A DNA stretch of 26,795 nucleotides from Gracilariopsis chorda (Eukaryota; Rhodophyta; Florideophyceae; Gracilariales; Gracilariaceae): contig NBIV01000792.1 of the NCBI GenBank assembly GCA_003194525.1, positions 1 through 26,795 on the forward strand. Reading direction: 5' to 3'. How positions within the stretch are numbered: position 1 is the first letter of the stretch; every line of letters starts with the position of its first letter. Shown piece by piece: positions 7,649-16,083 of the stretch. Under the pieces are notes generated by a model that was not told the DNA's origin, did not search any database, and saw only the letters and a program-made list of their open reading frames with translations. A program made the translations under genes and the position numbers.

Positions 7649-8266
7649 ATGCCCACATCCAACTCCAGCGAGTGTGAGGGTGGCGAAGATGGATTGCATA
7701 ACGTGCGTACTCGCAGCCACGGCTCCACGTCCGCCCATGTGGACGAAGCCAATCTGAATGACTGGGAGGCTGTGGTAGACATGTATTTGCATGGAACCGG
7801 TGCTCCGGACGGTGTGCCGCTGCGCGATCATTGCAAAGGAGACGGTCGTCGTGTGAATGACTACAGACTGCTGGAGAAGCGCCGCACAGTCGGAAAGACG
7901 TTTGAGTTTTTAGGGGCGCCGAGGTTCAAGGCGGCGATCGGCTACCGTTGGGACGGCAACTTGCGCCGAAAGCAGAAATTGTACATTGTGATCAATCGTT
8001 GTCGCGTTGTGAACGCCATGAGGAAGGCGGGTGAGCCCGTACCGGATGACTTTGCGACGCTGGCGGAGATGATTGACACGCGCATTCGCGACAAGGAACG
8101 CGCCAAGGAGGAACGCGAGGCGAAACGCACCGCGGAGCCGAGGTGTCAGGGCTCCATGCCCGACGGATCTACGCGCATTACTGTGATGCCCAGAACTGCG
8201 CGTCAAGGCGAGCGATCGGTAGCTCTCGTGAGACGCACGGACTCCGTGCCACGGAGTGGTAGATAA
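7649..8266 (+). CDS. Uncharacterised 205-residue basic protein, or C-terminal exon of a longer one (copy A)
   Basis: Open from ATG 7649-7651 to TAA 8264-8266. The same frame continues upstream as a Pro/Ala/Arg-rich stretch (from about 7430: PAPAPVNPIPPVAPVHPAGR; then CKRSRPSAR, a nuclear-localisation-like run), so the true start may be further 5', reached by splicing from the mini-exons. Residues about 35-125 look like a compact domain: WEAVVDMYLHGTG, VPLRDHC, RRTVGKTFEFLGAPRFKAAI, YRWDGNLRRKQKLYIVI. Next is a charged helix DTRIRDKERAKEEREAKR, then a Ser/Arg tail. I do not recognise the family. The W..VV..YL.G...VPL / RW....RRK pattern faintly recalls the fungal GCR1-type DNA-binding domain, but I would not assign it. 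The coding stretch from 7746 on is unchanged in copy B. Confidence 0.65.
   Translation: MPTSNSSECEGGEDGLHNVRTRSHGSTSAHVDEANLNDWEAVVDMYLHGTGAPDGVPLRDHCKGDGRRVNDYRLLEKRRTVGKTFEFLGAPRFKAAIGYRWDGNLRRKQKLYIVINRCRVVNAMRKAGEPVPDDFATLAEMIDTRIRDKERAKEEREAKRTAEPRCQGSMPDGSTRITVMPRTARQGERSVALVRRTDSVPRSGR
8241..8257. repeat. 8-bp inverted repeat at the 3' end of the uncharacterised gene
   Basis: ACTCCGTG, one base, CACGGAGT; it overlaps the last codons before TAA 8264. Present in copy B (24539-24555). With a one-base spacer it is better seen as a near-palindromic DNA site than as a hairpin. Confidence 0.5.
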
Positions 8267-9492
8267 CAGCTGCGCTCAAAGGGCGGGAGGTTGTTTGGGT
8301 ATTTTCATTTTTGGGTGTTGGTTTTTGGGGCTAAGAATGAAGCTTTGGATTTCCGCGATGGTGAGCACGTGTGAAGGGCTGTTCTGTTGCTGCGGTCGCT
8401 TCGGCGGCTGCGCAGCTGCGCATGTGCGCATGTGCGCGGCGCGTCGTGACGCGGGTGCGATGCGGCCGCCATGCGCGCCTCTCATTGGCGCTTCAGCGTC
8501 GCGGCGGCCACAGGCCACCACGGCGGATTACAGCGCTTGTCCGCAGTCGCCCTCTCCGGCGACGAAAGGTAGACGTCTAACCCTTTAGCCATTGCATCAC
8601 AGCTTGTGTGCCATACAAATTATCAAATACATAAGCGCTACCCTTGTACGCAGCAGCGTACCGCGCACTGCTTGCACATACAGTCTCATTTCCGTCCCTC
8701 CAAGAGACCGCGCCGCGAGTTGTGAATTTGCTTCCAACCGCTTTTGCCTCCCCAGCCCGCTTTTGTAGGCAGAATTTCAGCCTGCTGTCGTGCCAAGTGG
8801 GACGGTACCAGCTCCAACGCTGCCAAACGTATCTCTGCAAAAGACGAACGCCGACCGTTTCCGATATCGCTTCATGTTGCAGCTGTCTAGCTCTCAAGCA
8901 CAATTCGACGCTGTTAGTCCGCGCTCGAACGTCTCTCGCGCTTCACCCTTGTAAGGCTCTTCCGTGTAGTTTGCGCTACCAAACTAACCGCCCACATCAC
9001 ACCATGTGCTGCGCATGTTTACCCAAAGTTTACGTCCATGTCACAAGTTTGTCGTCCGATGTACTCGTTGCCTATTCTAAAATCTAATTCCATTACCCTC
9101 ACGCACCACGTGCAGCACTACTCACTAATCCAAAAAGTTAAAGGTTCACTCTTAATACGGTATCCACAACGTCAACGAAGAGATTTAACTGACATGTTTT
9201 GCTCAAAGTTCCTTTGCAAGCAATTGTCTGCCTTCAGTGGATGGTTGACTTCCTCCCTTTGTGAGGATGAGTTCCAGCCAGAGCTTAAGAAAGATGATTG
9301 CAAGTTCTCCAAACTGTTCAAAGCTTCGATTTCCATGCACTAACTCACCATATAACGCCGTTTAACCCTTTTTGTAATCTAATATATCCTTCTTGTCCAC
9401 TAAATCCCAGTTCGAGTGCATTCCTCCATCTACCGTTTCTTTTCTCCCCTCTTCCGCTGTTGGGCTGTACCCCAGAACTGAACAACACTACG
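8267..9492. other. No assignable gene (copy A)
   Basis: It starts with a T/G-rich probable 3' untranslated region (8285-8340). A GC-rich island follows, with a perfect 14-bp palindrome TGCGCAGCTGCGCA at 8409-8422 (24707-24720 in B) and direct GCGCATGT repeats. From 8600 to 9000 the copies differ by many indels and some substitutions, and the frames over it differ between copies, so I find no coding support. From 9000 to 9490 the sequence is AT-richer and pyrimidine-rich. The 101-codon frame at 9038-9343 is not recognisable. Confidence 0.45.
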
Positions 9493-9494
9493 TA

Positions 9495-10154
9495 ATGGAT
9501 ACATGTCTTAGTTTTGTACATCCGTTGATGCTACATGTCACAAACGAAATCTGGCATCGCTTCACGCGAGAAGGCAGTGCACAGCAGGCACTAATTATTG
9601 CGTAATGTCCATCTGGCGGAAGCATTGAGCAAGAGGCTACAGAGCGCTTTGAAAGAATGCAATTTCTGTTTCGCTACATACGAAATGCTAGAGCAGAGTA
9701 TCAAGTGGACCATGGTCGACAATTTTATCTCTCAATTCGAACTGACGCCGTCCCAGCGTCGGATGTAGATGCCAAGAAGGGGATGCTACTTCTCTGACCA
9801 AAGTTAATTCTGAGAAACTGACGATTAAACTCATTGACGGCGTGGGAGGATCCACTACTGAAACAGATTTCGGCGGCAATGCCCTTCATTTTTACATTGG
9901 AACAATCTCGGGGGCGTCATACCCATTCCTGATATGATCGATTTTGAAAAGGAATTGAAGAGGATTGAAAAGCAGTTTCTCAATGTAAAAACTCCAACTG
10001 CCTAGGAAAGAGGATGAGTGCCACTGGGTTTGCAGAAAATGCACCTCCCACGGGTTTGGCAAAGATTAGGACATCTGCTGATGAGTTGAATTCACAGCTC
10101 ACAAGCCTGATAAAGAGACTGGCAGAAATAGGGGAGTTGACAACCACTGAGTAA
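9495..10154 (+). pseudogene. VARS: Valyl-tRNA synthetase, C-terminal remnant (copy A)
   Basis: ValRS charges tRNA-Val. Only the end of the protein is present. From 9495: MDTCLSFVHPLMLHVTNEIWHRF (family anticodon-domain block L.PFMPFVTEEIW), ALIIA, an in-frame TAA (9603) where the family has a Pro-rich turn, then EATERFERMQFLFRYIRNARAEYQV (family VI..IRN.RAEY.V). A frame change near 9790 leads to KLTIKLIDG and HFYIGTISG; another near 9935 gives IDFEKELKRIEKQ, the start of the ValRS C-terminal coiled coil; a third near 9990 gives MSATGFAENAPPTGLAKIR (family NPGFVAKAPEEVV.KER) and ends at TAA 10152-10154. The catalytic Rossmann domain, editing domain and KMSKS region are not found upstream, so this is a fragment unless distant exons exist. 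Confidence 0.87.
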
Positions 10155-10611
10155 AGATTCTTCCTTCTCAACTTGGCTACGACGACGCCCTGATACAGTG
10201 AACTGTTGATTCCAGTACTTGCGAACTACTTACACTCATCTGTTGTGCCCCTCTCTCCGTCTCGTTGACGGATCCATTTTGACCAACACGGGTCATCTTT
10301 GTACAACATGGTTTGCTAATGGGCGCAGTACCTGACGTACCTACCGCCTCTCGTACGGCATGATTCAAGAATCGCTCAGCTGATCCACTCTTGTGCTCTT
10401 CGGTCGTAGTCCGGAGCTCTGTGTAGTATTGATTTTCGGCTCTGTGCGATGGACAAACAACAAAACACGTGATGTCTCGTCAGTTTCCGCTTGAGGAAAA
10501 GCTACTGACAGCATCTTCGCTATCTATTTCCATTCCTTTCTCAACAACGGTACGTTGCAGGGGTCCTGGCCAGATCAATGCCAGGTGCACTGAAATCAAA
10601 CCCGTGAAGAT
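10155..10611. other. Convergent spacer between ValRS and PGM2 remnants
   Basis: No recognisable gene on either strand; 63-codon minus-strand frames here lack similarity I know. On the minus strand, past the TAG at about 10614-10616 the PGM2 frame continues open to TGA 10480-10482 with a possible PGM-like tail (RTVVEKGMEID), which I cannot confirm. Copy B (26446-26795) covers only its left part and ends the window. Confidence 0.4.
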
Positions 10612-12200
10612 CTAAGTGAACTTACCAGTACCGCTTCCGCGCGAATGAATAATGAGAGTACAATCTTCGTCATCGCTGTTTGTCTTCGCGCACCTAAAAG
10701 TCAAGAATTTTGAAGAGGTATCTGCTGGTAGGAGAGCTTTGCTACTTGGCTCAGCTGTCTCCCTGCCATACGTCAGATCCCAGACAGACTTCACTACAGC
10801 ACTGCCGAGTTTATTGGGTAGTCCTTTTTCCCTGGCCGAGTCGAATATTTCTAATGCCTTAGTTCAAGAGTCAGTCAAACGGTAACAACCGTTGCTGGAC
10901 AAATTAATACCGCACTCCATAAGCAACTATTGTAGGCGCTCGCCTATCGCATTCTTCTCTTCGTATATAATGACTATCAGCTGGGCCATCATGGCCGCAG
11001 CAAAACAGTCTTTATCACAAACGATGTTTCCTGTGATATTATAGCCGAATGCTTCTTCATTGGCCAAATTGGGCGTCTTTCTCTCTTCTTCAAGGTCCAA
11101 GGTTACCTTGTTGATCTACATGAATCCCGTGAATGCTTCCCTGAAGACGAAACCTTTCTTTTTGCCCATACAGGCGAGAACATTGAAAGAAGCTGTTCTG
11201 GCGACGACAGCACATTGCGTAAGATCATCGTGTATGTGGTTGGTCAAGTAATCAGCCAGCAACAGTGCGATTTCATAACCAGTGAATATACACAGCGACC
11301 TATGGGCTGAAATTTCGGCAGCCCCTAGAGACCGGCATCAGGATCATTCGCAACCACAATTGGAGCATTGCATCGTTTTGAAGTTTCAACGTCAAGGTCC
11401 AGAGCACCGTTTTCCTCTGGATTGGGAAACGGTAGCGTTGGGAAGGCTGGGTCTGGTTTATATTGTTCCTCAACCGGTACGAACGTGGAAGTTGAAAGCG
11501 TCGAAAGATTTCGGCGATTAACGGGGTGCCGACGCCGTGTCAAGCGGTTTATACCATGCGTGGAGGACTGACATCAAGCAGAAGCTTATATAAAGCAGAG
11601 GTAATCGCCGAAAAGTACTGTTCAGTAATTTGGTGATGGGGATCTGGTAGTGGTGGTAGATCATGGTCAGATATGGCGTACTTGTTTTACAAGGGCGTGA
11701 GCAGTGTTTGACAGGTTGCTCTACACATCAGGTCGAATTTGAATGCCGTCGCTCCAGAAAACTTTGAGCCAGTTGTCCTGTGACGGGTTATGACTGGCTG
11801 TAACGCACAAACTCAGCACAGCTTGAAGGCTTCGTACTGCCAAGGCGATAGATGGCGTGGGAAACGGTCTGGAGAAAAGCTGGTCTTGCGCTCCATGGAT
11901 CCTAAAAACGTCTGCAATGAGCACCGCAAACTTTGTGGAATCCGTTTTGGTGTTATGACTGACGACAAAGACGCGCGAAATAGGATTGGAGATCCTTGCC
12001 AGCGCCTGCGCCGCAGAAAGGACTAGACAATTGAGACGGTCATATCCTGGCCCGACGGCTGCGTGTAAGCCCTCTGTACCGAATCGAAGACGGTGGGTTT
12101 GGTCGAGGGCGACAGGCAGACGGGATGGCTCCGCGGGGGAGCATAGGCAGTGGGAGAGCATTTAGTTCACTTGTTGACGTGTTGTCGGATCCGGATCCAT
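10612..12200 (-). pseudogene. PGM2: Phosphoglucomutase / phosphopentomutase 2 family, decayed
   Basis: The family interconverts hexose or pentose 1- and 5/6-phosphates. Read leftward: MDPDPTTRQQVN (family WL..DP.P.TR.EV), then an in-frame TAA (12162), RLRFGTEGLHAAVGPGYDRLN, VFVVSHNTKTDSTKFA, the phosphoserine loop TASHNPSQDN (about 11784-11801; Ser kept, but the next Gly is Trp), FVPVEEQYKPDPAFPT and FPNPEE. The metal-binding loop DPDADR is reduced to DPDAGL and followed by a frame loss at about 11325. Pieces CDKDCFAAAMMAQL and NEEAFG (family FEEAIG) follow in several frames, then VWDLTYGRETAEPSSKALLP and, at the end, RGSGTGKFT, where the family phosphate loop RGSGTEPK is broken. A GTAAGT at this point could instead be a splice donor. 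Loss of the metal site and several stops make an active enzyme very unlikely. Confidence 0.9.
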
Positions 12201-12840
12201 GGCGATTCGGTCGCGGCCCAGTGCGCATATTGCGGGAGGGACTAGGGTCGCTCTTGTGCCAGGGTGGCTACAGCGCATTGCAAGGGAGAGGGCGGTGGCA
12301 CAGGCGGTTGTGAAGACGGCGGTAAGGAAGGCGGCGAGCGGGGAGTAGGACTCCGTCTGTGCCTCATCAGGCTGAGGGTGTGGCGAGGAATAGAGACACG
12401 GAGGGTCATGGAATTCAGATTTGCCTATGAAGCTCTGGGTAGGCAAAGTTGAAGACGGCGATGGTGATGCTGGCGCAGTGGACGGCGTGCTGCTGGTGCG
12501 CTGCGCGTCCGATGCATCTTCCAAGAGGATTCTTTTGTTGAGCGTGACGTGCTGAGATTTTGTGGTGCAACCGCGCCCACCTGTCCACGTGGCGGGAAAC
12601 GTGGTGCCATCGCAACGGTAGCCTGCATCGCACCTCAGGCCACGTCACACGCGCGTTGTATGGAAGAAGATACACAGCTGACGAGCGCGCTAGCACAGCA
12701 ACCTCGTCCGCGCGACCCGCAACCGCTTTCTGGAACTGACCTTCACTTCTGTTCTCGTCACTCTACAAGCGCACTCCCTTTTCCTTTTTTCTCCCTCCTG
12801 CCCCCCTCTCTCACACTAAACGCAACTTACCGTCGTCGCC
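12201..12840. other. Divergent intergenic region between PGM2 and the coiled-coil gene
   Basis: The PGM2 minus-strand frame stays open up to 12524 with an Ala/Pro/Ser-rich sequence that might be an N-terminal extension or leader. Towards the plus-strand gene there is a pyrimidine-rich leader at 12775-12815 (CCTTTTTTCTCCCTCC...) ending in CTAAACGCAACTTACC, followed by GTCGTCGCC directly before ATG 12841, a good eukaryotic start context. Confidence 0.45.
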
Positions 12841-14782
12841 ATGTCCGACGCCGTCAATGTCGCTTTCGAGCGTTGCGAACATCTTCGTCAATAATGGGAA
12901 AATCTCAAATGTGACATGCTTGCTATAGACCCTTCAAATCCCAACGCCGCGCAAAGGAGGGACCGCCTTCGCAGCCAAATGGATCAAATCATGAATCAAA
13001 TGACTTCAGTTCTCAATGAAACAAAACGACTCGTTCCTCCAAACCACGCTGAGCCACACGACGAGCCCATTGTTGAAGCGCGTCCGGTTCAGTATTCTGC
13101 TCATCACAAACACATCATTCATCTTACATACGATTCTTCTGAAGGTTCAGATGATTCTCACTCTGATTATGTTGATACCGACCCGCCAAAACCACACTCG
13201 CCACAACCGCCTCCAAGACCGGTTGCACCCCCGCTTCGGACTTAATCCCCGCCCACGTCCCCCATGACAAATATTGAGCTTTGTTGCTCTCCCGAACATC
13301 AAAAGGTGGCCAGTGAAGCCATGCGAGCGTCTTTGGCAGCCTTTTTTGCGGATCACAAAGGAATAACGTTACCGCCTCGTGCAACAGCAAATGGGCCTGA
13401 AACACGAATATCAACGTTTGAATCGAAAGCCAGACCGCGCTTCCGCGGATGAACAGCTTGAGATCGCCTCCAATCTTTCACTACTTTCACCCATTCTGGC
13501 AGATACTCCGAACATGCCCACACCACGTACTCGTACGAAGGAAGATCCGCATCGAAACTCTTTTGATAAGGGGCATGAAGTGTAGAGTCCCGCCCAACAA
13601 CCGAAGGGAAAGGTCCCAGAGCCTGGTGCTCTATTGGTTTGTTCTCCCGTCACGGAATATGACAGTACTGGTCCAACCGGTAACTTGGAAGAAATGTTAG
13701 CGCATCTGCGATATATCAAACCCACCCATGCGAAGAGAAAGAAGGATTAGGTTGTCTTTGAGGCTGGTGTCGCTTCCTCCTTCAAGGCTTTTCGATACAT
13801 CGTTTTTTATGTCGCAGCCGCTGCTTTCAGTTTCAGCGCGGCGAACTCTAAGAATGATTCGGAGTCTTCTCACGTTAAGTAAAAGGCAAGAACTGTACAG
13901 AGTACGTAGGATCTGTTCTCAGAAACTCATGTCCGTATTCATGAACAAGGTAAAAACATGGAAAGAACTACCGGACGAGCAGAACAAATGGCCGACGATG
14001 CAAATGATATGTTAGCCGCTGCTGACGCGCTAAATCAACGACATAAGGGTGGGTTCTTCTCATAGCTTTGAAGGGTTTTGAAGCTTTTGAGCACTTTGTT
14101 GTATTATAAGCCTGGTTTAATAACAGTTTGTTCTTGCACTCGATCATCACTCTTACTACTAATGTTATGATTTGGGGTATGTGAACAGATTTACGCACAG
14201 AGGGGCAGAAGTTGCAAATCCGATATCCTCATTGCAGCTCCATGCCACGCTGCATTTTACTGAGAGCGGTAGCTGTCTCTTTCACGATTCGTAAAGGGAA
14301 AGGGGGTGATCCTGCATTTCTGTCTTTCTACTTGGTGTATGCGTAGTATTGGAACCCGATCTTTTTGTAACCTGAAAAGTACTGGGAGTCATTGAACGCA
14401 CATTGCAAAAACGAGCAGCTGCGTATTGCTGTGGCAGAAGTTATGTTAGACTCCTTAACCTCTCTCACGTTGTTTCTCAATTTGCTTTCCACCGGTCTCA
14501 TGCTTCTATCATATTTGTGCTAGACTTCACGTAAGATGTACAACTTGTTCTTGCTGAACATGATGACAGCTACGGAGCAACAATTGTTTACGAAAGGCAC
14601 CTGATCTCGCTAATGTACCAAAGCTGCAAAAATTTCCAAACTACATCGCCACTTTACACAAACCGCTGCACTAACTACAAGTTCTAACATAGTATGTTTC
14701 TATAGAAAGAACAAAAGTACGAGAAGAATTGAAGAGATTGATCACGCCCAACAAAAATCTGTGCAGCCGAAGAAGGCATTGA
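12841..14782 (+). pseudogene. Unrecognised acidic/proline-rich protein with C-terminal coiled coil, decayed
   Basis: From ATG 12841 one frame reads SDAVNVAFERCEHLRQ, TAA (12892), WENLKCDMLAIDPSNPNAAQ, RLRSQMDQIMNQMTSVLNET, an acidic SSEGSDDSHSDYVD, a Pro-rich stretch, TAA (13243), and EHQKVASEAMRASLAAFFAD. Near 13390 it shifts by one frame to ADEQLEIASNLSLLSPIL, TAG (13583), NLEEMLAHLRYIK, TAG (13748), a hydrophobic FRYIVFYVAAAAFSF, TAA (13880), TAG (13907), and a strong coiled coil GKNMERTTGRAEQMADDAND. A donor AAGG/GTGGGT at 14049 and acceptor TATAG ending 14705 would join in phase to ERTKVREELKRL, ending at TGA 14780. The short coil, hydrophobic stretch and size recall SNARE-like proteins, but I do not assign a family. 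Six in-frame stops plus a frameshift mean decay. Confidence 0.55.
14049..14705 (+). other. Probable 657-nt intron of the coiled-coil gene
   Basis: It starts GTGGGT after AAGG and ends CTAACATAGTATGTTTCTATAG, where CTAAC is a good branch-point candidate 18-22 nt before the AG. There is no protein-like frame inside. Joining keeps the coiled coil open (phase 1). An alternative downstream frame (RRIEEIDHAQQKSVQPKKAL to TAA 14821) is also open, so the exact junction is uncertain. Confidence 0.45.
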
Positions 14783-15316
14783 GTCCCGAGGCTGAAAAAG
14801 AAAATATACACTGCACGGTATAATTACCGATTCGAACCCTCAAGTCGTTCCATAGATGAGTATGGATGAAACTTTTGTTCTGTTCTTGTTCCGGGTATGA
14901 AGTTGGTAAGATTAAGTGCAGGAGGGTTGAGTGGAGCGGAAACTGCGTAAACCTCGTCGTATGAGCATTGGGCGGGTCTGGAGAGTACGAAATTCCTAGT
15001 GTGAAGAATCTCATACCAGCTTGAGATGTTTGGGACGTAGTCCGACTTAGAACGGCACTTGACTGACGCGATAACGAATTGACAGCTTGCCAGAACCGTA
15101 AAACGAGACGGCTTGAACAGAGGTCCAGCTGGAGCCAGCCTTCCATGACAGGACGCCAAACCAAGGCGAAATCCATTGGAAAGTTGTATGAGCAACAGGC
15201 GAAATAGCATGCGGGATAGAAGATGTATTTGGAATCGCGAATGCTTAGGACCCATACGGGATAGAAGCAGCAAAATTTGATTCACAATTCTACGAACTTC
15301 ATGACATATGACTCTG
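14783..15316. other. Stretch downstream of the RRM gene without a firm assignment
   Basis: Minus-strand frames of 144 (14742-15176) and 203 codons (14824-15435) overlap in different phases; neither is recognisable. A third frame gives small aliphatic/aromatic runs (for example AFAIPNTSSIPHAISPVAH near 15190-15245) that could be the low-complexity tail of the RRM protein. It may be its 3' end and untranslated region. Confidence 0.35.
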
Positions 15317-15867
15317 TTACTTTTGAGAGGATACATGTAATGAAGAGGTGGATGAATGAGTAGAAGAAAAGGGCAGTAGAGCAGCTGCTGCCTCGCGTCC
15401 AAGACGTGCGTCAAGCGCTTGTTTCGGCTCCGCACGCTTTACCTTGACGTGTTTATGCATGATTTCGTGGTCTACATCCACCACTTTGTGGAATGTTAGT
15501 TCGGATGTAAACGTGATAAAGCCAAAGCCCCTCGAGTTATCAGTCTGATGGCCGTACATGACCTGACATTCTGCGATATCACCGAAGCGAATAAAGTGGG
15601 CATGCAGATCGAAACGTCTGCTTCGCGACATGTGGTGGGTAAACTACCGATGAAGAATTTCTTTGTGGCACGCCAGGCATTGCTACATGACGGAGGCACC
15701 CATTCCGAACGCGGCACAACTATCTTTGCCTCGAACACTCGGCCGTATAAGTCGGGAAATTCTGCGGCGACTCGCCCGGCAACAAGCTCATTGGCCGCAG
15801 TGGCCGTACCGAATTGACGAAATCTTTGGAATGGGATGGTCACGCGACAGCTGGTCGCGCACTTCAA
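15317..15867 (-). pseudogene. Two-RRM hnRNP A/B-Musashi-DAZAP1-like RNA-binding protein, one frameshift
   Basis: Tandem RNA-recognition motifs bind single-stranded RNA. The first RRM is present only from its second half (VTIPFQRFRQFGTATAANELVA, then YGRVFEAKIVVPRSE, the typical last strand). A short linker WVPPSCSNAWRATK leads to RRM2: RNP2 KFFIGSLP, then TTCREADV, then after a one-base loss near 15622, DLHAHFIRFGDIAECQV, RNP1 RGFGFITF, and HEIMHKHVKVKRAEPK, an hnRNP/Musashi-like end of domain. Restoring one base would join the two open frames (15496-15867 and 15317-15631), so this may be a sound gene with a sequencing indel. The first half of RRM1 is not seen up to 16083 and may lie in an unrecognised exon or be lost. 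Confidence 0.82.
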
Positions 15868-16083
15868 ACAGGAACAATCTCTATTGCTGGATATAAAGCG
15901 CTGTACATAATCATTAGTTCAGCGAAAAAAGGTGCACGTAAATTCATTTTCTCGAAACAATATATTACAGGCAGCGACGCATGTTTGCATGTATTACACG
16001 TTTGGGTCCCGTCACAATGTATGGGACACGATCCATTGTCCTCAATGATAGCTTTGCTGCCCGGCTTGCACCTCACCTGTACA
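15868..16083. other. Spacer between RRM gene and MTR4 remnant
   Basis: A 104-codon minus-strand frame (15864-16178) overlaps the MTR4 motif VI region in another phase and is not recognisable. I see neither the rest of MTR4 (arch, C-terminal helical domain) nor the first half of RRM1 here. A small inverted repeat CGCGAC/GTCGCG lies near 15843-15859. Confidence 0.4.

Larger units (their letters stand above)
1..10503. repeat. Copy A of a 16.4-kb-period direct repeat
   Basis: The whole of this stretch recurs in the same orientation and order at 16469-26795. The offset drifts from 16468 at the left end to 16483 by base 2535, stays near 16483 to about 6.7 kb, falls to about 16298 after the 182-bp tandem repeat, and is 16292 at the end. 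The drift comes from many one-base indels and one missing tandem-repeat unit in copy B. Base 1 is also the first base of the repeat, and the repeat is still running when the window stops, so its right-hand limit is unknown. Confidence 0.98.

Noticed and set aside
12841..14046. TAA/TAG read as glutamine (variant code, as in some green algae), because most in-frame stops of the coiled-coil gene are TAA or TAG
   Set aside because: In MTR4 the stops replace Trp (TAG and TGA) and Tyr (TAG), and in PGM2 a TAA falls at a non-conserved site. CAA and CAG are used normally for Gln in the same frames. The pattern fits decay, not reassignment.
14824..15435. 203-codon minus-strand frame overlapping the RRM gene end
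   Set aside because: It overlaps RRM2 coding sequence in a different phase, so it is a shadow of the RRM frame in its first part and unrecognisable beyond.
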